From: Cycas panzhihuaensis
Taxonomy: Eukaryota > Cycadophyta
NCBI GenBank assembly: GCA_023213395.1
Contig: CM041465.1
Location: 118,055,741-118,119,740 of the forward strand
Length of the DNA: 64,000 nucleotides
Direction of reading: 5' to 3'
Positions 25,701-37,440 of the stretch are shown here, one piece after another. Position 1 is the stretch's first letter, and each line of letters opens with the position of its first letter. A program made the translations under genes and the position numbers. The notes under the pieces are model-generated. The model was not told the DNA's origin, did no database searches, and worked only from the letters and a program-made list of their open reading frames with translations.

Positions 25701-25927
25701 GACAATTAGAGTGCCATCAAGCTAACCAAAAACCCAATTCTTCATGCAAGAACCAAGCATATAGAAGTCCATCATTATTTCATAAGGGAAAAATTCAACA
25801 ATAGGGAAATTGATCTAGAATATTGTCCATCTTATGAACAAGTTGTAGATCTTCTAACAAAATCTCTTAAAAATGAGAAACTTCAATATCTAAGAAACAA
25901 ATTAGGCTTGTTAGAGATAAAATATTA
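22746..25927 (+). pseudogene. Copia pol of C2
   Basis: The protease motif is IDSGASRHM (near 22820). The pre-integrase has NLLSISQLSKKG (23017) and CKSCQLGKQH (near 23330). The integrase core has LIHTDLCGP (23407), FIDDFTRKMW (23480) and SDGEGEYMSKE (23605). A hinge follows, with RT blocks HTWELVELP near 24487 and KARLVAKGYTQ near 24590. The catalytic YVDDLLLT lies near 24980, MTDLGLLSYYLGLE near 25065. RNase H shows SSIEAEYKAAM near 25590 and LLTKSLK at 25850. A frameshift lies near 24730-24950 and more than 25 stops fall mostly at Gln and Trp positions. It is non-functional. Confidence 0.92.
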
Positions 25928-25935
25928 AGAGAGGG

Positions 25936-26177
25936 TGTTGAGATGTAATGTTTTATCTAGGTTTAAAATGTAATATTTTATTTAGGTGTAAAAACAGGTC
26001 ATGTTGGACACCCTTAAATGTAACTTAAGTCTAAGGTAATGACACTTGGTTGTTAGTTATGAATTGGTTACATTTCTATTTGTAATGGTCATCTTTGAGG
26101 ATGTATATTTAAAGGACACTAGATCTCCATGGAATGCAAGTCTTTTCTTTACTTCATCTCTATTGAGATTACTAACA
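25936..26177 (+). repeat. 3' LTR of C2
   Basis: It starts TGTTGAGATG and ends ACTAACA. It is preceded by the polypurine tract and paired with 20893-21134. Confidence 0.93.
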
Positions 26178-27396
26178 ATTTTATTTTAAATTTATATGGT
26201 TAAAGGCCTTATTTGATTTGTAAGAAAGGTTATACCTAGTTTGCTTATAAACTTATAAAGGAGCTTCTTGTCATTTTGTTCATCTTATTACAAACCATTT
26301 TTGTAATGATCTTCATACATCTTAAAGTTCATTGGTTCATTAGTTAAAGAAGCTTTCTTATTTATTCTAAAGTCATATTTTTTTAAGCTTAAGAAGTGCA
26401 TAGTAAAGGCATAGTTACAAGTCTTTTCTTATTCATTTAATGCATCAAAGGTTTACTTAACATTCTTGATTTAAGGGCATTCAAACTTCATTGATTCATT
26501 ACTTCACTTATAGAAGGTGCATATAGTTTCTTGTGTACTTTATTTTCAAAGAACATTTCGATTTGAAAGACATTAGCTTACGCAATTAGTATTCATTTTT
26601 TAGTTTACTAAGAAAGGTTATTACTTGTATATTCATTTAAAAATTTTATTATATCATTTATTAATTCTTGCTTAGTGGCTATTATCTTTCTTTTTAAGTT
26701 ACTTATTTTTATGTAAAAGGAACCTTTTAAAACCCTAAGCAAGACCACAAGCATTGATTAATTTATTTTTACATTAAAAAGATAAATCTCGAATTGAACT
26801 ACCTCTATTTTCTAGCCTTGCAAAGGGAACAGTTAGGACCCCTAAAGTTACTACCTCACACACGTTAATTGGCATACTCATATTGGATGAGGATAACCAT
26901 TAGCTATTAAGTGTATTTAGTGGTAGGATGAGGTGTATAAACTTTTTCTTATTTGGTATTTAGAGACCAAGGCTAGACCTAGAAAGGGTGAGTGCCTTGG
27001 TTCGAGCAACCTTCACCGCTAGATCTATCGCTAGGCATACGTTTAGTGCAAGTGGATCCATAATTTTGGGGGGTATAAGAGCCTTCTTAGTATCCCATGT
27101 ACTAAGGTATATAGAGCCTCAAGCTCACGTACTAGTATATTAGGTCCTTATTTTATCATCTGTGGGCAGGCACCACTAGACATGATAGCAACCGAAGGTT
27201 TCCCTAGGAAAACCCTAAATTTAGAGGTTAGTAGCCTTATTAGGTACTAGTTCATTTTTCCAATATTAGGTAAAACTTAGGTTATTTAAAATTGGTTCAA
27301 ATTTTAAATTTAAAGCCTTTTCAAACTTCAAATTCAAAACTTTTGTAAACTTAATCCTTATTTGTCACTCTTGTTCAATAAAAACCTTAGTTCAAC
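26178..27396 (+). other. Leader of copia B, second part
   Basis: Continuation of the B leader after C2. It is AT-rich, without recognisable ORFs, and ends just before the gag ATG at 27397. The combined B leader is about 2.1 kb, so an undetected older insertion is possible. Confidence 0.55.
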
Positions 27397-28342
27397 ATGG
27401 CTTCAAGTTTTGGCAACATGATCATTCCAAAATTTGATGGAAATAATTTCTTAAATTTGAGTAGGAGGATGAGACCCATCCTCATAGCTAATGAAATATG
27501 GGAAATTATAAAAATAGAATACAATAAATTAGGTCAAAATCTAACTAAGACAGAGAAAGCCACCTATAAGGAAAATATTAAGAAGTATAATGAAGCTTTG
27601 GCACTTATATTTTGTGTACTCGAAGATTACATATTCTCTCGTGTTAGTGAATTTGTCAAATCAATGGAAGTTTGGGATATATTATAGTTAATATATGAAG
27701 GAGCAATCTCTTCCAAACTTTAGAATCTTAGAAGTAAGTTTGAAAACTTACATATGATTCCCACTAAATCTGTAACAAAATTCATGACCAAAATTCAAGA
27801 TATAGTGAATTAAATGAGGTCTCTTAGAGATACCCTAACAGAACAAATGGTAGTTAAATGTATCCTTAGATGTGTTGGTGCGATTAGATGCTTTGAAATG
27901 GTTGCCACGGGTATAAGTGTTTCAAAAGATCTAAGCACATTAAAAGTAGAATAACTTAGTACCATGATTATGTCCATAGAGGAAAAACAAAGTACTAATG
28001 AGTCACTTGAACATGCCTTTACCACAAAGAATCATATCCAATCCAACTCTTAAGTAGAAACTTCAAGGCCTAAAGAATCACCTTAAAGAAGAAGGGTTGG
28101 GAACCCTAGAAGGGATACTAGGCAAGATCCTCCAAAATATCATGCCTGTCATCAAAGGAGCTAAGGAGGATACCAATAGAATGAGAACCCTCCAAGGCAT
28201 ACAAACCAAAGGAGATAATTTGAGGGTCATACTTATTATCCCAATTGTCAAGGAAACCCTTAATCTTCAAGGTCCAATTAAGAATACTATGATAATATAT
28301 CAAGAGACAACCCTCCCCAACCTTATGAGGAAAGGGAGAGAT
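27397..28342 (+). pseudogene. Copia gag of B, N-terminal part
   Basis: The ATG at 27397 opens MASSFGNMIIPKFDGNNF, the classic copia gag start (F-D-G-x-N). The UBN2 core continues with EIWEIIKIEY and YIFSRVSEFVKSMEVWDIL, ending in TAG at 27685. Readable sequence continues through stops to about 28340. E (52.3-53.2 kb, minus) is a second copy of this gag and aligns across the solo-LTR insertion, giving the undisturbed order. It is cut by the solo LTR at 28347. Confidence 0.88.
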
Positions 28343-28347
28343 CCTCC

Positions 28348-28995
28348 TATTGAGAAAATAAGGTCCAAACCCTTAAACTACCACTAAGACCTAAACTATT
28401 CTTGCAACTAGTTACAGGAATCAAAACTAAAATATAACATGCAAGTTTTTAAACCAGAGATAAAATAATAAAATGAACAAGAAAGCCAAGCATCATATGT
28501 ACACCTGATATAACGTGGTAAAACCCTAGAAGTATGCTAGGGAAACATCCATATAAGAAAGGTATCAATCTTTATTATTGTAGAATTGACAAAATATACA
28601 TAGTTCTGTAGCAGAGTGCTCACAGCAATAATAACTAGCCACCCCAATCCTCACAGTACATTGAATACTATTAACATAATAAAAAATTCCCTAAATCAGG
28701 CTATATGAAAGGGTCATCCAAGGCACAAATCTTGACCATAGAATCTAGGATATTTTGAGCAAACAACTTTGATTCTCTTTACAATTTAATATACTTTCTA
28801 GTGCTAAATTTTTGGCTCAGGGGCTATCACCCTTGAACCCCCTCTTTGTGGGGGGTGTTCCACGCCCCCCATACCCCCTTGGCTAAGGGGGGCTCCTGCC
28901 CCCCTTGGAACCCCCCGAGGAAGGTTGGAGGAGAAACCATGCTACCAACATATCAAAATTTTAGACTCCAACCATTGTTGTCATATTACCTAACA
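28348..28995 (+). repeat. Solo LTR inside gag of B
   Basis: It is 648 bp and begins TATTGAGAAAATAAGG (likely TG changed to TA), ends TTACCTAACA, and is flanked by the perfect duplication CCTCC (28343-28347, 28996-29000). Comparison with the unoccupied site in E (minus strand, around 52.5 kb) shows gag sequence reading straight across at this CCTCC. The inside shares the C/G-rich block (28835-28925) and the AAACCATGCTACC region with the G1 LTR at 2065-2594, so it is a related gypsy LTR left by LTR-LTR recombination. Confidence 0.85.
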
Positions 28996-29000
28996 CCTCC

Positions 29001-31772
29001 AATATTAATCAATCTCATCTAAGAAGCAAGAGCTTAAGCTATGGAAGGAGAGATCCACTATATTATACATATTACTATAGAAGTGGCTATAATAAAGATA
29101 AATATTTCTCAAAACATGGACCACCTACTAAAGAACATGCATATAATACATCTAAGTCAAAGGACAATAACAGATTATTTCTATCTAGTTTTACTGCTAA
29201 GGAGGAAGAAGATAATAGTTACTATATTGATTTAGGATGTTCAACTCATATCACATATAAAGAATACTTGTTTCATACTTTAGACAAAAATAGAAAAGGA
29301 TCCATTATGTTTGGAGATAATACCTCCCTTGAATTAGTTGGGAGAGGTAATATAGCCTTGATGATGGATACATGAGAATATAGACATCTAGATGATGTCT
29401 TATATGTCCTAACTCTAAGGAAAAATTTACTATCAGTAGGGTAGATGATGGGATAAGACTACAAAGTCATTTTTTACATGGTGAGTGTGTAATAAAAGAC
29501 AAAAAGAGAAATAAAGCTATTGTTGTTAAAGCGAAAAATGACCAAGGATCACTTATTTAATCTTATACTTACTCTTTTAGATACATATGCACTAATAACT
29601 TCAGCTACCTTGGATAGGGACTTGTGGTATAGAAGGTTTGGCCATCTCAACTATAATAGTTTGGCCCTTATGAAACGAATGGACATGGTGAATGGTTTAC
29701 CATATATTGATATAAATAAAAACTTATATGAAGGGTGTCTTCTTGGTAAACACCATAGAGAAATATTTCTAGATTATAATCATTAAGCATTGGGTCCTCT
29801 CCAATTGGTATACACAGATATTTATGGAACTATAAATACTCCTTTACTAGCAGTTACAAAATACTTCATCACTTTCATCGATGACTTCACAAGAAAGACA
29901 TGGGTGTTCTTCCTTAAGTATAAATCAGATGTCTTCCAACACTTTGTTGACTTTAAAACCTTTGTGAAGAAACAAAGTAGATATAAACTTCTATCCCTAA
30001 GATTGGATAATGTGGGAGATTTTACCTCTAATACATTCAAGGACTATTGTGTACACCATGGAATTAGAAGACAATTCACTAATCCCTACAGCCCACAACA
30101 AAACGGTATAGTGGAGAGGAAAATCACACTATAGTGAAAATGGCAAGGTGTATGCTTAAAGACAAGAATTTGGGCCATGAGTTTTAGGTGAAAGCAGTTC
30201 ACACAGTTGTTTATTTACTCAATAGGTATTCCACTAAAGCCCTTAGGTGGAAAACTCTAGAAGAGGCTTGGACTAGTTACAAACTAAGTTTACATCATCT
30301 TAAAGTATTTGGATGCCTTGCCTATGCTCACATTCCCAATAAATAAAAATCAAAATTAGATGATCATAGCATCAAATATATTTTCCTTGGATATAGTGAA
30401 ACATGTAAGTCATATAAGGTATATGATACCAAATCAAGAAAAGTCATATTAAGTAGGAATGTTAAGTTTTAAGAAGATACTTACTATCAAGATAATCAAG
30501 AAAAGAAAAAAGAGGTTGAAATAAAGTTTAATACATATTCTAAATCTAAATATGTGCCTCTTATGTTTGAATCTAGGAGAAGAATCAATGAACCTAGTGG
30601 GGAGGGAACTTTATTTTAACCTCCACCACAACACCTACCAAAATGGGTTCATAAAAATCATAACTTAGGCAACATCTTGGATAATAATCACATATTCATG
30701 TGCTCACATAGGGTTGACTTTTTCTTTATAAGCAAGGTATTAGAGACTCATGAGCCCTAAACCTTTGCTGAGGTTAATCGACATGAATATTGACAAAACA
30801 CTATGGAAGATGAATAGAACTCCATTATTAAGAATGACATATGGGACCTAGTTGATTTACCCCCAACAAAGAAGACTATTGGTATAAAATGGGTCTATAA
30901 GACCAAGTTTTGCTTAGATGGCTCCATTAACAAGTATAAGGCTAGATTGGTTGCAAAATAATATGCTAAAAAAGAAGGTATAAGCTGTACTAAAACCTTT
31001 GCCCCTACTACTTGAATAGAATTTATCAGAATAATGATGAGTCTAGTAGCCCAAATGGGTTGAAAAGTTCACCAAATAGATGTCAAAAGTTCCTTCCTAA
31101 ATAGAAACATAAAAGAAGACATCTATGTCTCTCAACCCCTCAGTTTTGAAGTCAGGGGGGAAGAAAACAAAATGTATAAGCTGAAAAAGGCATTCTATGA
31201 TCTAAAACAAGCACCCAAGACTTAATATTCCTGCATAGATAAATATTTCAGAGATCAAGGGTTTGAAAGATCTCAGGTAGATCCTAACTTGTATATCCAA
31301 ATCAAGGGAAGCTACAATTTTAATTATAGGTCTTCATGTGAATGACCTTGTATATATTGGAAATGACTCCCATCTCTTGCATTAATTCAAAGATGTTATG
31401 TGTAAAGAATTTGAAATGACAGATTTAGGTCTTATGCATTACTTCCTAGGATTGGAAGTTTGGCAAGATAAGAACAGAATTTTCATATCCCAATGTAAAT
31501 ACACCTTAGACCTACTACAAAAATTTAGAATGATAGATTGTAAACCATTGACAATCCCAACTGAAATAGGAATTAAACTCTCCAAGATAGATGACTTTAC
31601 TTCGGTTGATCCAACTCTCTATAGATAACTTCTTGGTAGTTTAATATATTTGACATCCACCTAAATAAATATAACACACTTAGTTAGTGTTGTATCTAGG
31701 TTCATATAAGATCTAAAGACCTCTCACTGGTAAGTAGCTAAGAGAATCCTTAGATATCTCAAAGGAACTCTA
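29001..31772 (+). pseudogene. Copia gag end, protease, integrase and RT of B
   Basis: After the solo LTR the frame continues with the gag C-terminus, then the protease YYIDLGCSTHI (near 29215; the family has D-S-G) and pre-integrase LWYRRFGHLNYNSLALMKR (29623-29680). The integrase has VYTDIYGTINTPLL (29808), FIDDFTRKTWVFFLKYKSD (29875) and FTNPYSPQQNGIVERK (30072). RT shows DIWDLVDLPPTKK near 30837, a degenerate catalytic block VNDLVYIG near 31340 in place of Y-V-D-D, and MTDLGLMHYFLGLEVWQDK near 31415. It is cut by C3 within RILRYLKGT at 31772; RNase H resumes at 36982. Many stops and some frameshifts. Confidence 0.9.
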
Positions 31773-31777
31773 GATTT

Positions 31778-31979
31778 TGTTGGATATAATGTTTTATCTA
31801 GAGACCCATTTTGTATGTAACTTAAGACACTCACCACTTGGACACGTGTCAGTTAGACATGTAGCAGTTACATTTAGTTCCAAAGGAGTTACAACTCCAA
31901 GTTATATAAATTTCCATTTAGTTGATCAATAAGCATTGAACCATTTAATTCTATTCATTTGTGTCTTAGAATTCTATCA
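31778..31979 (+). repeat. 5' LTR of C3
   Basis: It starts TGTTGGATATAATG and ends ATTCTATCA. A TATA-like TTATATAAATT at about 31912 may be the promoter. The LTR is followed at once by a PBS. Confidence 0.95.
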
Positions 31980-31991
31980 TGGTATCAGAGC
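31980..31991 (+). other. Primer-binding site of C3
   Basis: TGGTATCAGAGC abuts the LTR: the exact complement of the initiator tRNA-Met 3' end used by plant copia elements. A 690-bp leader without coding signal follows. Confidence 0.95.
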
Positions 31992-32681
31992 AGGTCATCC
32001 TGTCTGATTGAGAGAGGGTTGTGCCAGTGATTCAAGTTGTGTCCAAGCAAGATAGAGGTAGAATAACTGTGTGAAAGACTGAAGAAGTTTAGAAGGTAAG
32101 AAGGAGGCAACTGAAAGCTCAGTCTAGAATCAAAACAAAGGAGAGAAGAATTTTGACTGTGTATGGACACTGATCTGAGCCGTCATGCGGACAAAAAATC
32201 AAAGTGCTCAGAATGAGCTAAAATTTGGCCAAAAGGTAGATCAGACCATCCTCGTCATCTTTCTCTACTGGTACAAAGTCATCAGGAGCTATTTCAAAGG
32301 GGTTTTACCTAGTTTTTAGAAGGGCATGGGTCTTGAGACACAAGTACCTAAAATCCTCAGTTTTCTCTCGATTTTCTCTTTAAAAACATTCATAAACTCT
32401 TTGTATACTCTGTACACCCCCATTGTGACTAATTTTGACCGATTTAAATGAGTAATTTGATTGATATGAGCATTTTTCTCAAAAAAACCTAGCCGCCAAG
32501 ATTGCTTTTCAGACTATTTTTCTCCCAAACTAGGGACTGCCTTAGAAAAATAATTTTAGATTTGGAATCCTCTCACCACCAGCTTTCTTTTGAGGTATAG
32601 TTTACCTTCATCTATACACCTTCTGTACCGTACAAAAATCTATACCGTTGTACGACCTAGGATGTCTACAGCTTAGTTTTT

Positions 32682-33421
32682 GTGTCCATAATGTCTTCTT
32701 CTATCTTGGCTCTCTCTGATTCAAACAAGCTCACTGACAATAACTACTATATATGGAAAATCAAAATAAAAACCCTTCTGAGAGCCAAAAATGCTTGCCA
32801 AATAGCTCTTGAAAAGGAAGACAAGCCTAAAACAACTGGAATAGATCTAACAAGCTGGGAAGAATGGGATAGTGCTAGAGTAATAGTGCTTAAGTTATCC
32901 ATTTCTGACCCGCTACTTGTGTATGTGGAAAACTTAACCACCATCGCTAAAACTGGAAGTGCTTTGAGAAATTGTATGGTCAAAAGAATAAAGCTAGAAT
33001 AGTGGCACTCAAGGAGGAATTATTCAAGGTACACATGAAAGAAACTGAAACTGTGACTAAATTCATACACAAAGTGATATCCTTGCGGAATGATCTACTT
33101 AGCACAGGATCTACAATTTCTGATTCTGAACTGGTTGAAATGGTAGCCAGTAAATTGCCTAAATCCTTTGATGTCACAATTAACACTATTACAAATAATG
33201 ATTAGATAGCAACAATGACATTGGACACACTCACAGGACTACTCCTAAGGCAAGAACAAAGAAATAGACGATATGAAGACTCTATAGAACTTGAAGATGC
33301 CTTTGTATCCAGACTAAATCTGGGAACCAGAGGAAGAAGTAGAGGATGAGGAAGGGCTCCAGAGTTTAGAGCCTAATCATGAGGAAGATGGCAAGATTCG
33401 TGAGGAAGTAGACGTATCTCA
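32682..33421 (+). pseudogene. Copia gag of C3
   Basis: The gag starts near 32682-32691 (MSSSILALSDSNKL). The UBN2 core YYIWKIKIKTLLRAK follows. A 1-bp shift near 32955-32970 moves the frame, and the second half (KNKARIVALKEELF onward) reads in the frame of 32972-33205. TAG at 33203 interrupts LTGLLLRQEQ, and three or four stops (TGA/TAA at Arg or Gln positions) lie in the Arg/Gly-rich linker 33330-33410 just before the zinc knuckles. Apart from these lesions it is continuous. Confidence 0.92.
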
Positions 33422-36400
33422 ATGCCAAGACTGTGCTACAACTATGGTAAGACCGGTCATTTTGCAAGTTCCTGTAGAGCATTTGACCTATGTTATCATT
33501 GTGGCCAAGTAGGACACTTTCTATACCAATGTCCAACTAGGAGAGCTGACATTCAGAAAGGTAAAAGACCCATGGGCAATTACAGTAAGGAACAAAATGA
33601 AGAAGAAGAGGAGGAGACTGCATTCATCATTGCTCTTGCCGCATCTCTCCAAGATAAAGATGTGTGGTACATCGACTCAGGAACATCATGTCACATGACC
33701 AACTGGGAGGAGTGGTTCGAAACCTTGCAGCCTTATGCCTCAGACAAATCTGTGGAGCTAGGGGATAAATATCCCCTCAACATCAAGGGTGTAGGAACCA
33801 TTACTGTAGAACTGCAAGGTAGCATCAAAAAAATTAGAAATGTGTTGTTAGTTCCTGACATAAAGATGAATCTTCTGTCTGTATCCCAACTTGGAAAAAA
33901 GGGTCTAAGAACTGTCTTTGATGAAAAAGGATATTGTTATATCCTTGACATGAAAAATAATGGCCATGTAATTGTAAAGGGTATAGAAAGTAATGACCTA
34001 TATAGGTTGCTTTCATATCCTGTCCTGCCTGTTGTAAAAGCATGCACTGTTGTAAATCATAATGACAAAATGTGGCATTTCAAGTATGGACACCTTCCAT
34101 TAGATAAATTAAAAAAAATGAAAAAGGAAGGTTTAGTTGATGGACTCCCATTAATCACTTCAGATAATTTTGTATGTAAAAGTTGCCAATCAGGGAAGTA
34201 GTAAAGATTGCCCTTCAAGGAAAGCAAATGGTGAGCCCAAAAGAAACTAGAACTCATTCACACTGATATATGTGGACCGCTCACTCCACACTCCATCAAC
34301 AGATGCAGATACTTTCTCACCTTCATAGATGATATGACAAGGAAAATCTGGGTCTATTTTTTGCATAACAAGTCTGAAGTATATGCAACATTCAAAGAGT
34401 TCAAAGCAGAAGTTAAACTAGAGTCCGAAGAAAAAATCAAATGCATACGATCAGATGGGGGAGGTGAATACATTTCAAAGGAATTCCTAGAATATTGCAA
34501 AGTTAATGGAATTTGAAGACAGATCACCACTCCCTATATACCTCAATCTAATGGGGTGGCAGAAAGGAAGAACATAGTGATCATGGAAATGGCTCGTAGT
34601 ATGGTGCATGGGAAAGGAGTCCCAAAGAATTATTGTGCAGAGGCAGTAAACACTGCATGTTACTTACTGAATAGGAGCCCAACCAAAGTAGTAGAACATC
34701 TTACACCTAAAGAAGCCTGGATAGGAAAAAAACCAGATGTTAGCCATCTAAAGGTATTTGGTAGTCAAGCCTTTGTACACATACCAGACAAAAGAAGAAT
34801 CAAGCTGGACTCGAAAAGCATAGAATGTATCATGATTAGATACAGTAAGAACTCTAAGGCCTATAAGTGTATAGATCCCAAGACAAACAAGATCTATGCA
34901 AGCCGTGATGTTGTGTTTAATGAAGATAGTGATGAAGAGCTTAACAAGCAAATCCAAGTAATAGAGGGATATTCTTAGAACATTCTTTAAGAACCACCTG
35001 AAGAAGAACCTAAAGAATGATCTGAAATTACCTCTGAAGATCTTCCAGAAGAAACTAAGGAAAGTCACCCTACTTTGGAAGATGAGGAAACATTTCCAGA
35101 TGAACCCAAGGCAGTTGAAATAGAAAAAGAAAAAAGGCTTCCCAAATGGTATCTCAAAACCATTGAGGACAGAAAGGAAGACATCTTACCACACAGGACA
35201 AGAAGCCAAAACCCAAGGGCTCTGTACAACCATCTGGAACTACAGTCATATATAGAAGCTAAAGAACACTCAGCTTGGAGAAATGCCATGAATTCTAAAT
35301 TAGACTCTATCATCAAGAATCAAACCTGGGATTTAGTAGAATTACCACTAAATAAATTAGTGGTAAATTACAGATGGATCTATAAAATAAAGGAAGGAGC
35401 AAATGGGAAAGTAGAAAAACATAAGGCTAGGTTAGTTGCTAAGGGATACACTCAAATAGCTGGGGTGGACTATGATGAAACCTTCTTACCAAGATGGCGA
35501 AACTCGATCGTGAGAACAAGAATTGCTCTAGTGACTCAAAAAATTGGAATGTGTATCAATTAGATGTCAAAAGTGCATTTCTAAATGGAGAGATCAAGGA
35601 AGAAGTGTATGTGGCCCAACCTAAAGGATACGTTAAGCAGGGTTAGGAACACTTGGTCTGTAAATTAAAGAAAGCCCTGTATATTCTGAAGCAAGCTCCT
35701 CATGCCTGGTATGCCAAACTTGATGAATACCTATGTGAAAATGGGTTCAGCAGGTGAAACTCAAACTCAAGCTTATATGTAAAAGGTACAAATGAAGCTA
35801 TCACAATTTTGGTTGTATATGTTGATGACATGATATTTACAGGTAATGATGTTGAATCTGTAAGTGACATAAAACATCAATTGGAGAGGATGTTTGAAAT
35901 GACTGACCTAGGTCTTCTTAACTATTACCTAGGGATCCAAGTAGAACAACAGGACACTACATTCACCTTATGTCAGATCAAATACATCAAAGATTTGTTA
36001 GCAAAGTTCATAATGGAAGAGTGCAATCCATGCAGTACACCCATGGAAATCAATTGCAACATGATATTAGACGAAGAAGAACCTCACATCAATGTCACAT
36101 TGTACAGGCAACTTGTTGGGAGTCTCATCTATCTAACAGTAACCAGACCAGACATTACTTATTCTGTGGGATTAATATCTAGATACATGCATGAGCCAAG
36201 ACAAAGACATTGGTAAGCAGCAAAGAAGATACTAAGGTATCTGAAGGGAACAACAGAACTAAAGTTAACATATCCAAAGGAGAATACAACTCAGTTAATC
36301 AGATACTATGACTCAGATTGGGCAGGTGACAAGGAATAAAGAAAATCCACCAGCGGACATTGCTTCTTCCTTGGATCAGCTCCTATCTCCTGGAGCAGTA

Positions 36401-36759
36401 AGAAATAAGCCACTGTGGCCCTATCATCCATAGAAGCAGAGTATAAGTCAGCTGTCAGTACCACCACAGAAGTAGTTTGGTTGAGGCAACTTCTTCAAGA
36501 TCTAAATCTGTCTCAACAAGAAGCCACTATACTCCATTGTGACAATCAGAGTGCAATCAAGATTGCAAAGAACCCAGTACTGCATGCCAAAACAAAACAC
36601 ATTGAGGTGCATCAACACTTCATCCGAGAAAAGATTCAAAGTAAGGAAATCAATCTTGTGTACTACCCAACTTCAGATCAAGTGGCTGACATTCTGACCA
36701 AGCCTCTAGGCAAAGACAAATTTCAAATTCTCAGAGACAAAATAGGATTAACCAGATAA
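33422..36759 (+). pseudogene. Copia zinc knuckles and pol of C3
   Basis: Two CCHC knuckles lie at 33434-33475 (second Cys is Tyr: CYNYGKTGHFASSC) and 33491-33532 (CYHCGQVGHFLYQC, complete). The protease active site WYIDSGTSCHM has its Asp at 33674. Pre-integrase ends CKSCQSGK with two stops at 34198-34203. Integrase has LIHTDICGPLT, FIDDMTRKIW and SDGGGEYISKE (near 34450), and a TGA before RQITTPYIPQ. The RT opens NQTWDLVELPLN (about 35319), a frameshift lies near 35480-35560, and YVDD is intact at 35818-35829. RNase H has DSDWAGD, SSIEAEYKSA (36424), HCDNQSAIKIAK (36535) and DILTKPLGK (36688). Only about a dozen lesions are visible. Confidence 0.95.
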
Positions 36760-36774
36760 AATATTAAGAGAGGG

Positions 36775-36976
36775 TGTTGGATATAATGTTTTATCTAGAG
36801 ACCCACTTTGTATGTAACTTAAGACACTCACCACTTGGACACGTGTCAGTTAGACATGTAGCAGTTATATTTAGTTCTAAAGGAGTTACAACTCCAAGTT
36901 GTATAAATTTCCATTTAGTTGATCAATAAGCATTGAACCATTCAGTTCTATTCATCTGTGTCTTAGAATTCTATTA
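36775..36976 (+). repeat. 3' LTR of C3
   Basis: It starts TGTTGGATATAATG after the polypurine tract AAGAGAGGG (36766-36774). It ends ATTCTATTA, the last C having become T. Its partner is 31778-31979. Confidence 0.95.
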
Positions 36977-36981
36977 GATTT

Positions 36982-37440
36982 TGGGCTATACTATAAAGTT
37001 TCCCTAAAATTTTAATTGATTGGATATACAAATTTAGATTGGGTAGGAGATATTGATTATAGAAAATCCACACTAGGTTATATATTCAGTATGGGATCAA
37101 TAGCAATAGCATGGAGCATAAAGAAGTAGAATACAATTTTCTTATCCACAGTCGAGACAAAATATAAAGTAGCAGTAGTAGGTGCATGTGAGTCAGTTTT
37201 GTTGAGAAGACTATTACAGGATTTCTAGACTAAACAGTAAGGTCCCATAGTAGAATAAAATACATTGAGACTCAACACCATTTCATTTGGGAACTAGTAC
37301 AATCAGTTGAAATCGAGTTGGCCTATTGTAACATTGAAGATCAGACATCAGACATATTTATAAAGGCTTTAGGAAAAATCAAATTCCAAAAATTTAGAGA
37401 AAGTTTGGGAGTCATTCGCATTGGGCATTATGGAGGAGAA
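36982..37440 (+). pseudogene. Copia RNase H of B, C-terminal part
   Basis: B resumes after C3 with GLYYKVSLKF, then TNLDWVGDIDYRKSTLGYIFS (near 37035), the conserved D-x-x-x-x-R-K-S-T block of copia RNase H. LLQDF and DIFIKALGKIKFQKFRE (near 37347) follow. The Asp-Asn-Gln-Ser-Ala catalytic block expected between LLQDF and the KYIET segment is missing: about 60-70 bp appear to be deleted near 37250. The polypurine tract ATGGAGGAGAA lies directly before the 3' LTR. Confidence 0.88.

Larger units (their letters stand above)
20893..26177 (+). mobile_element. Ty1/copia retrotransposon C2
   Basis: A complete element of about 5.3 kb with 242-bp LTRs at both ends, a PBS, one gag-pol frame and a polypurine tract (AGAGAGGG at 25928-25935). 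It sits in the leader of B. The flanking pentamers are GTTTC (20888-20892) and ATTTT (26178-26182); they differ by two transitions and may be a decayed target duplication. The two LTRs differ at about 23 of 242 positions by my count, mostly transitions. Confidence 0.92.
31778..36976 (+). mobile_element. Ty1/copia retrotransposon C3 (youngest, best preserved)
   Basis: A complete 5.2-kb element with 202-bp LTRs, a perfect target duplication GATTT (31773-31777 and 36977-36981), an intact-looking PBS and PPT, and long open stretches of gag-pol. The LTRs differ at about 8 of 202 positions by my count, all transitions. The flanks are the two halves of the RT/RNase H junction of B. It is the same family group as C2 (similar LTR start, colinear proteins). 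Confidence 0.96.

Noticed and set aside
21839-25927. Alternative genetic code or programmed readthrough to explain the TAG/TAA codons
   Set aside because: Stops also include TGA and frameshifts, occur in many families, and are far fewer in the younger C3. Decay explains them better.
33834-35316. Antisense open frames across C3
   Set aside because: They mirror conserved + strand copia pol and have no domain of their own.
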